Shown: one piece after another, positions 58,401-64,000 of the stretch
Numbering within the stretch: the stretch's first letter is position 1
Layout of the letters: every line of letters begins with the position of its first letter
Assembly: GCA_027625915.1 (NCBI GenBank)
Contig: JANTQA010000023.1
Span: 20,646,001-20,710,000 of the forward strand
Reading direction: 5' to 3'
Source of the DNA: Anaeramoeba flamelloides
Lineage: Eukaryota > Metamonada > Anaeramoebidae
Length of the DNA stretch: 64,000 nt
Translations under genes and position numbers: made by a program
The notes under the pieces: model-generated
Database searches by the model: none
What the model saw: only the letters and a program-made list of their open reading frames with translations
Told to the model about the DNA's origin: nothing

Positions 58401-61400
58401 TTCAAAAAAAAAAAAGTTTGTATGCTCTTTAATTTCATTAGTTAATTTTAAAAAATTATTATTATCATTGAATAATTTTTCTGATATTAATGCTTCTTTT
58501 ATTTTTATTTTTTCAATTTCTTCATTAGAGAACTTTTTTTTTATTTTTAAATATTTATATAAATATATATCTAAAAAATCATATATTGTTTTTATTTTTA
58601 ATAATTTATTGATATCTATAAAATGTAATAATTTTATTATTATTTTTAAGAAAAATGGTGATTTAAGAATCTGATTTAAAAAATTTTTGTTTTTATCCTT
58701 ATCATTATTACCCTCATTTTCCTTTCCCTTAACCTTTTCCTTTTTATTTTTATTTTTATTTACCTTTCCCTTTCCCTTTTCCTTTTCATTTCCCTTTTCC
58801 TTTTCCTTTTCCCTTTCCTTTTCCTTTTCCCTTTCCTTTTCCCTTTCCTTTTCCCTTTCCTTTTCTTTTTCCTTTTCCTTTTCCTTTTCTTTTTCCTTTT
58901 CTTTTTCCTTTTCTTTTTCCTTTTTATTTTCCTTTCCCTTTTCCTTTCCCTTTCCCTTCTCATCCTCATCCAAATAATCAATTAATTTTATTAATTTATC
59001 TTTTATTGATAAATGTTTTTTCTGATTTAAAAAATTAATTATATCCTTTTTCAAAACAGATTTTAATTTAAATATTTGAATATTTTGTTTTATTTTTAAT
59101 TTTTCAAAAAAAATTTGTTTAAATTTTTCTAATTGATTTTTTTCACAACAAATAATTATTTTTAAATTTAATTTTAATAAATAAATTATCTCACTAATTA
59201 ATTTCGTTGTTGGCAAATTATTTATATTATCAATGAATATAATATTTGGTAAATATTTTAAAAATTCTTGAAATTCTGTCAAATGTGTATTTTTTATAAT
59301 TTCTTTCAATAACCAACTTTTATTAAATTGAATATTCTTTAAGAATAAATGATTTTTATAATATAATGGCAATTTCATTAAATTATTATTATTATTTCGG
59401 ATTGATTTTTCATCCTTATTCTCGCCCTCGTTATCAGGCTCATTAATTTGTATCTTTTTTATTAATAAATTTTCAATTTGAAATTGATTAAGAAGGTTTA
59501 TGTTTTTGATTAAATGTTGAGAAATATATTTTAATAAAGTCGTTTTCCCAGAACCAGCTTTACCATAAATTAAAAATAAATTATTTTTATTATTTTTATT
59601 TTTTAATTGGTTAATAATAAATTGAGGAGTAAACAATTGATTATTAGGCTTTTTAATTAAATTTACATTGAAGCTAGCAATTTCCTTAAATAGCGAATGA
59701 TTTTTATGTAGCAACAAAGCGCTTTCAAATCCCTCAGTTATTTCATTTTTCCAATATAGCCAAGTATTAAAATACTTTGGATTTGATTGATATTTTTTAA
59801 ATAATGATTTGATATTGATATTCTCATTTTCAATACTTTTATTTGATAATTCGTCTTGTAAAAGTAATTCCAATTCCTTAATTATCGTTGAATTTATTAA
59901 AGAAGAAGGGTGATTAATTAAAGAAAATAAACAATAATACGAAACGTATCTAACTCTCCAATCGTTTTGTGTTTTACCCTTGAGAATATCGAAAATTTGG
60001 CGAATGCATTTTAATTGGATCTTGCCATCCCAGGTATATTTGGCAATTTCAAAGAGACCATATAACAAAATTTGTGATAAATCCCAATCGTATGTAAATT
60101 GCTTCATGCAAAGTTCTAGCATGTCATCAAACAAATCTGAAGCCATTTGGTGATACATGGGGTTTCGAGTTTCTACAATTATTCGATAGCATATATTTTG
60201 GATATAGAGATGTGCAATGATCCAATCATTGATCACCAAATTCTTTGCTTCCTGGACGTAATCACTAAGATTTTCGACTATTAGCCCCTTGCGGATCTGC
60301 ATAATGTTCGCTATTAGAAATTGCAAGTCTTGCTCGTCAACATATAAATTTAATAATTCATAGCAAATGGACAGCTCAGCTAAGATCCTTGGATCGGTGG
60401 TATCCTTTAGGCAATTTTTTAAATCCAGGATGATGTTTTCAATTTCTCGGGCCCTTGCAAAGCAATTTTTCAAATAGAACTTGTTGCTATTATAGACCAT
60501 GGATTCCTTTTGATCTAATCTTTTGGAATTTTTAATCCTTGCTTCAAGATCAAAAGAAGAGCCCCGAGTAAACCCAGACCAATCCACGGTACCACCGCTT
60601 TCCTGCTGGGGATTTTCAATCTTTTGTTGTTGTTGCTGAAGATATATGTATTGGTCATTTAATTTATAAAATGTTAATTCCAATAGTTTCCGGAAAATTG
60701 AGATTAATAAATATTGCAATTCAATTGTTAGTCCCAAAATGCCATTGTTCGGCTTGAAACACGGCAGAATTAGACAAACTAATTCAAATGGGTTGCTTAG
60801 ATTCATTTTAATAAAGTCGTCCAGGAGCCTGAGGCAATAATGGAAACTTGCAAAGGTTTGGTTTTTTAAATACCACACCAAGGAGATCGTTACTTGGCAA
60901 GTTAAGCTTTGTGACACAGTCTTATTAGATCTCCTTGGCTGAAAGATCAAAACATTGTCCACCGAATTTAAAACCTGCTCTCTTAATTCCTCTGGGTTGT
61001 TGATCACCTTGCTTGTTTCTAAAGTCCTCAAGATTAATTGAAATTCAGACGCACTGCCAGAATAGTGGCACTTGGTTAAAAATAATTCAATCAAATCCTT
61101 CAGGGTCATATTAGACCTCACGATACAAGTCCGAAATGTCATGTCTGCCATATAAATCCTCACAGAAAAGGATTCTTCATTTGTTAATTTTAATGCTTTT
61201 GAGTCTTCCCATTCCGATTTTGGTAATTTTAATTCTTCGTTGCCTTGATTCAGATTTTTCTTATCCTGTTTTTTTTTTTTCTTCTTCTTCTTCTTCTTAT
61301 TTTTGTTTCTTTTTTTGTCTTTGTTTTTTTTTAAACTATGAGAACTAAGACCTTGGTTGCTCTTGTTTGAAATGCTATTAATGTTTCGATTTGTTTTAAT

Positions 61401-61706
61401 TAAAGCAACTTTTTTTAAGATCTTAATCCATTCACTTTTTTCCTTTTCTTCAAAGGCAATCAATAAATACTCTTTACATTTCCCATTCCTTTCTTTGACA
61501 ATAAATTGTAAAGACTCACTGTATTCTTCAACAATGGCTTGATATAAGTTAATAACACCCTTGGGCTTGTTGTTTTTTTTCTTTTTATTATCGTAGGCAT
61601 AATATTTTAGCTTGTTTTGTTTGAGAATAAAATACCTTTTTTTGATCGTTTTAAATCGGTGACCTCTTTTCTTTAGCCATCCTTCCTTTTGATATTTGTT
61701 CAGCAT
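55413..61706 (-). CDS. PH / RA-like / NACHT NTPase / pentapeptide / WD40 protein (STAND, NLR-like)
   Basis: A 2097-residue single exon; I infer an NTP-driven signalling switch of the STAND class. Domains: PH at about 5-101 (EGWLKKRG...RYFILK...SEWIKILKK), a Lys-rich linker, a ubiquitin-like RA/RBD fold at about 180-259 (VRIYMADMTFRTC...MTLKDLIELFL), an alpha-helical HEAT-like region at 270-620, a P-loop GKAGSGKTTLL at 715-725 and Walker B NIIFIDNI at 821-828, a (KE)n insert at 911-990, pentapeptide-like repeats at 1208-1268 (FSNLNF, FTNFSQLD, NCNFSNC), then degenerate WD40 repeats to about 2055, clearest in the last ones (TSSHDSIIKLWEISN). The C-terminus FGVTGLSKKIANILIQNGA resembles a tail seen after WD40 or pentapeptide regions in bacterial and fungal STAND proteins. 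The NTPase sensor position has CCEKN, not a clear Arg. The PH domain suggests membrane recruitment and RA a small-GTPase partner; ligand and output are unknown. Confidence 0.85.
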   Translation of the reverse strand: MLNKYQKEGWLKKRGHRFKTIKKRYFILKQNKLKYYAYDNKKKKNNKPKGVINLYQAIVEEYSESLQFIVKERNGKCKEYLLIAFEEKEKSEWIKILKKVALIKTNRNINSISNKSNQGLSSHSLKKNKDKKRNKNKKKKKKKKKKQDKKNLNQGNEELKLPKSEWEDSKALKLTNEESFSVRIYMADMTFRTCIVRSNMTLKDLIELFLTKCHYSGSASEFQLILRTLETSKVINNPEELREQVLNSVDNVLIFQPRRSNKTVSQSLTCQVTISLVWYLKNQTFASFHYCLRLLDDFIKMNLSNPFELVCLILPCFKPNNGILGLTIELQYLLISIFRKLLELTFYKLNDQYIYLQQQQQKIENPQQESGGTVDWSGFTRGSSFDLEARIKNSKRLDQKESMVYNSNKFYLKNCFARAREIENIILDLKNCLKDTTDPRILAELSICYELLNLYVDEQDLQFLIANIMQIRKGLIVENLSDYVQEAKNLVINDWIIAHLYIQNICYRIIVETRNPMYHQMASDLFDDMLELCMKQFTYDWDLSQILLYGLFEIAKYTWDGKIQLKCIRQIFDILKGKTQNDWRVRYVSYYCLFSLINHPSSLINSTIIKELELLLQDELSNKSIENENINIKSLFKKYQSNPKYFNTWLYWKNEITEGFESALLLHKNHSLFKEIASFNVNLIKKPNNQLFTPQFIINQLKNKNNKNNLFLIYGKAGSGKTTLLKYISQHLIKNINLLNQFQIENLLIKKIQINEPDNEGENKDEKSIRNNNNNLMKLPLYYKNHLFLKNIQFNKSWLLKEIIKNTHLTEFQEFLKYLPNIIFIDNINNLPTTKLISEIIYLLKLNLKIIICCEKNQLEKFKQIFFEKLKIKQNIQIFKLKSVLKKDIINFLNQKKHLSIKDKLIKLIDYLDEDEKGKGKEKGKENKKEKEKEKEKEKEKEKEKEKEKEREKEREKEREKEKEREKEKEKGNEKEKGKGKVNKNKNKKEKVKGKENEGNNDKDKNKNFLNQILKSPFFLKIIIKLLHFIDINKLLKIKTIYDFLDIYLYKYLKIKKKFSNEEIEKIKIKEALISEKLFNDNNNFLKLTNEIKEHTNFFFFEKTFIFNNKIFFNSKYWYQYWLIQSIINLKNFKIESLKNNILNSQNFKLKLKKLNLTYIWKHLIFLIKNDINQIRSHFFKILKYCKNHLNIIKFVPTNVFNLFKDAKINFKNIDFSNLNFQFTNFSQLDLMNCNFSNCIFNCCKFFNSNLKNCNFANSKSTNIKFNFLNYLGNNNYKPQNNKKYNDNKNDHDNEELIQENIGDTHYNINNALIETNKIINCVKLLKNYKNDNYLIIIQENFIYLFNLKLKMFTKIFHSKKIYSVTNLINQPEIIVFNHLNFNNELKFTFLNLNNLNCKFSIDDPNMDENGTKKFLLGLIMNKHLLITKTNNNNLKVYKFPLKLKLTINLNSFSNISFEKYRLNLDGIVNGNVGGDVDGEKGEGKMDEEEKGEKKGGEEEKGKGKGNEEEKEGNDDDWVIQVNKFNIDNKKFNSLIFNTNKGIFLFNLLLNKLQLRIRQKCDQLKFLNNNNKIIIFNNNNIIFFWNTMNNQLIKKNFLIENLKISNLILDNKNQYLFIIYKNHKLIDLFNLYSTTNVKINQLSYFSSEIISLILINGSIDDDYNDEDDDINNNNNNNDNQKASCVEKDGGINSQILITTEKNGDLRFINYNNINSLTNSNTHYKTIQNILLSSNNKFFATLGMDNQIIVWDSENYNIIAKTFETNKILQFCFSFDDQQQILYSIKNEGLKLWNFQTNEKKFILINQNLNFNKPLYFNFISDEKIFIINGDSIVKFEIYDRIKNQPKNRKVLKNIKLNHNSSHISFSNDSTFLYINSDDYIYKLSNQSIFRNTQLINSLKSSFSPDSSKIILISHSKEKEQLRIKNKNGNNDDVVEKDNDDDDDDQKSSCVEKDGGSCFLSIYDIKSRSINFTIKDIPIPSFFGLSSDNQYLIIINNDKKISLYSLKNKKVVLLNTLNAHFNTITSLCFFTNKNCFLTSSHDSIIKLWEISNEKIICKWVSKQEFNCQNLNLFGVTGLSKKIANILIQNGANTKSIEK

Positions 61707-61993
61707 ATGGGATTATTTATTCGTTTTGTGTTTCTTCTGTTTTTTTTTGAAGTGTTTGAGGAAAAGAAGGAAAACATAAAAAAATGATTTGTACATCTTG
61801 TTTTCCTAATTAAAATACAACAGTACTAATTCTTATATTCTCAAATTTTTTTTTTTGATAGTTTACTTCAAAGTGGGGGTATTTTAGTGAATAACCTCGA
61901 TTCATTTATACTTATAAAAAAAAAAATTTAATGATAATGATTTTCAAGGTTTCTTAAACGAATTAAATTTTAGTGTGACGATGGCAATTTTAC

Positions 61994-62172
61994 TTAAGGG
62001 ACTAGTCTCTTTTATTTTTTTTTTAAACCAAGTTCTAAATAAGGATTCTTTATCACGAAATGTGATTGGTATTGAAAATAAATCGGGTTTTACAATCTAA
62101 GTAATTGGCAAAAAATTTTCTCAATATCTATTAAGTTTAGGTAAAAAAATATAATAGAGATTAGTCCCTTAA
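61994..62172. mobile_element. MITE, TTAAGGGACTA family, copy 2 (complete)
   Basis: TTAAGGGACTAGTCTCT at the left and AGAGATTAGTCCCTTAA at the right. Confidence 0.8.
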
Positions 62173-62728
62173 GGTTAACAATCCCTGAAATCTGAAAAAA
62201 TATTATCTTGTGTTGGTTGTGGGCCTTTGTTGATTTGGTTATTAGCTGATTGATCTTGGTCTTGGTATGGGTTTTGATAGTTGTTCAAAAATACATTTTT
62301 TGGAGATTATATTTTTTTTTATCAAAACCAGTATTGAAGTGTAAGATTAATAGATTGGGTTTGCTGAGGAATGAATTTTGATTTTTCTGTTGTCGAAGAA
62401 AATTTTATTTACCTTAATCGATTAACTAAATGAAAAAAAAATAAATGAAAATGTTTTTAAAAGCTTCAAAGAAAACCAAATCTAATTAAAAATTTTAAAT
62501 GAACAATCCAAAAATCAAAAGTTAATAATTGCTTTCCAATCCATACTTCTTATATTCTTCAATTCAAAATTTAGAAAAAAAAAAATATAATCTCCAAAAA
62601 TGCATTTTTGAACAACTATCAAAACCCATACCAAGCCCAAGATCAATCAGCTAATAACCAAATCAACAAAGTACCTCAACAAACACAATTTAATATTTTT
62701 TCTAATTTCAAGGGTTGAAACCGTAAAG
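62172..62728. repeat. Foldback element with arms of about 150 bp
   Basis: Left arm 62172-62330 and right arm 62573-62728 are inverted (TTGATTTGGTTATTAGCTGA / TCAGCTAATAACCAAATCAA; GGTTTTGATAGTTGTTCAAA / TTTGAACAACTATCAAAACC), loop about 240 bp. Confidence 0.85.
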
Positions 62729-63430
62729 AATTACGAAAAGTAAGAAAAAATAAAGTATAACGAATATTAAACTTGAAAAAAGGGTTTTGGAAATCCTGAA
62801 AATTAATAACAAGATCTGATTATTTCTGATAATTATCTTACACTTAGGTACCAAAATCATTTTAGAGAAATATTTTAAATTATCTATGAATTCCTCTAAT
62901 AAGAAGAGTTGAAGGTTGTGAATGTATGAAATTCTACTTAAAATTTATTATTTTGTTTAAATTTGAAAAAATATTTCCCTGTATATTTTAAGTTTTAAAG
63001 ATCACATATTGCAATATAATAAATAATAAGTTAAAAAATTTGATATTTTTTAGTTATTTTGAAATCTATTAAAATAGTTATTTTTAAATAAGAAATCTCC
63101 ATTTCACTTCAGGTATCCAAGTTGAAATAAAAAAAATATTTTTTTTAAGAATCAGTTAATAAAAGATTAATTAAAAATAGGAAAATAATAAACTTTGAAT
63201 TAAAATAAGTATTCATAAAAAAAATAAAATAATAAAAAAATATCAATTATTATGTCAAAGGAATTTTAAAGACAAATTTCAATCCCAATTGTCATTTATT
63301 TGCATCCAATTGATAAATAGTTCAAGAAAATTGGATATTTTATGAAATTATTATTTTCAGAAAGAAAACCTTTAAAGGGTTTTTTGATTTTAAAAATTAT
63401 TTGTTTTCATATTATAGTAGTGAAAAAAAT

Positions 63431-63960
63431 ACCGTACAAAAATTTTTATTTTGAATATTCAGGGACTAGTCTCTATTTTTTTTTTTTCTTGGCCAATTTC
63501 TAAATAAGGAGGACTTATCTAGATATATGTCCAATATTGAAAATAAACAGAGGTTTCCAAATCTAAGTATTAGTATAAAATTTTTCATAATCTTTATTAA
63601 ATTTCGTTAAAAAAATTTAATAGAGATTAGACCCTTAAGAAAATTTTTTTGTAATTTCATATATTTTCACTCAAATCCTTTTCATAAATAACGAAATTTT
63701 TTGATGAACCTAGTAATAAACCTACCTAAAGATCATCAAAGTTAGTTATGTATCGAATAGTTGAGTAATTGTTTGATAACCTTAAGTAGATCTAATTATT
63801 TTGAAAAAAACAATGGAGTTTTATTGAGGTTTGCTAGAGTTTTGCTAATGATAATTTTTTATTCTTGTTTTTTTATTTGATAATGATTGGATATCGTTCT
63901 GAACAAATTTAATTTCATTATAATCATTCTAATAATTGGGTGAGTTATTATTTTAAAAGT
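63431..63960. mobile_element. Family F element interrupted by a MITE
   Basis: TTTTATTTTGAATATT before and GAAAATTTTT.TGTAATTTC after the MITE at 63463-63634 are contiguous in the sister copy at 8930-8965. Confidence 0.65.
63463..63634. mobile_element. MITE, TTAAGGGACTA family, copy 3, nested in family F
   Basis: GGGACTAGTCTCTATT at the left and AATAGAGATTAGACCC then TTAA at the right. Confidence 0.8.
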
Positions 63961-64000
63961 TTGATTTAAAAAAAAATGATTTGTGGAGAATAACAGAAAT

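Larger units (their letters stand above)
61707..64000. other. Upstream region of the STAND gene, repeat-rich
   Basis: About 285 bp separate the STAND start codon from the first MITE. Repeats are listed separately; the rest holds nothing I recognise. Confidence 0.6.

Noticed and set aside
58687-58977. Ser/Phe-rich open frame on the + strand
   Set aside because: Shadow of the (KE)n run of the STAND gene.
1-64000. tRNA, rRNA, CRISPR arrays, virus-like elements
   Set aside because: No stretch with tRNA box A/B pairs, rRNA-like composition or regularly spaced repeats was seen; no capsid, envelope, integrase or LTR structure was recognised.

Overview
The window is nuclear DNA of a very AT-rich, intron-bearing protist. 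Support for this comes from GT-AG introns, standard stop codons (TAA and TAG end genes and none is read through), eukaryote-only gene families, and long Lys-Glu / Asn-Glu codon runs inside conserved proteins. The style (compact conserved domains separated by KEKE or ENEN runs, T-rich introns) reminds me of Anaeramoeba and relatives, but that is inference; no rRNA or other taxonomic marker is present.

Seven genes can be supported. On the + strand: a small Rab GTPase (4003-4978, two exons), a USP30-like deubiquitinase (11278-12858), the coatomer beta subunit COPB1 (14687-19930, four exons), a tripartite DENN-domain protein (24301-35181, four exons, with one intron of about 7.3 kb), and a DBF4-like activator of CDC7 kinase (44801-45874, probably lacking 5' exons). 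On the - strand: a SERBP1/HABP4/Stm1-family ribosome-associated protein (49524-51797, three exons) and a 2097-residue single-exon signalling NTPase (55413-61706) with the order PH, ubiquitin-like RA/RBD fold, helical repeats, NACHT-type P-loop NTPase, pentapeptide repeats, WD40 repeats and a C-terminal GLS..L..GA tail. A further short Lys-rich exon is possible at 38675-38885.

The space between genes and the long introns are graveyards of DNA transposons. At least nine families of terminal-inverted-repeat elements can be read by eye, mostly flanked by TA (Tc1/mariner/IS630-like), often nested, plus two remnants of a non-LTR (LINE) retrotransposon on the - strand. Several elements can be dated relative to each other because an uninterrupted sister copy survives elsewhere in the window. 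The short introns are free of these elements.

Functionally the window is a chance collection, though Rab, DENN and COPB1 all belong to membrane traffic. The most unusual gene is the STAND/NLR-like protein at 55-62 kb, whose N-terminal and C-terminal halves also differ in base composition. No rRNA, tRNA, CRISPR array or virus-like element was recognised.
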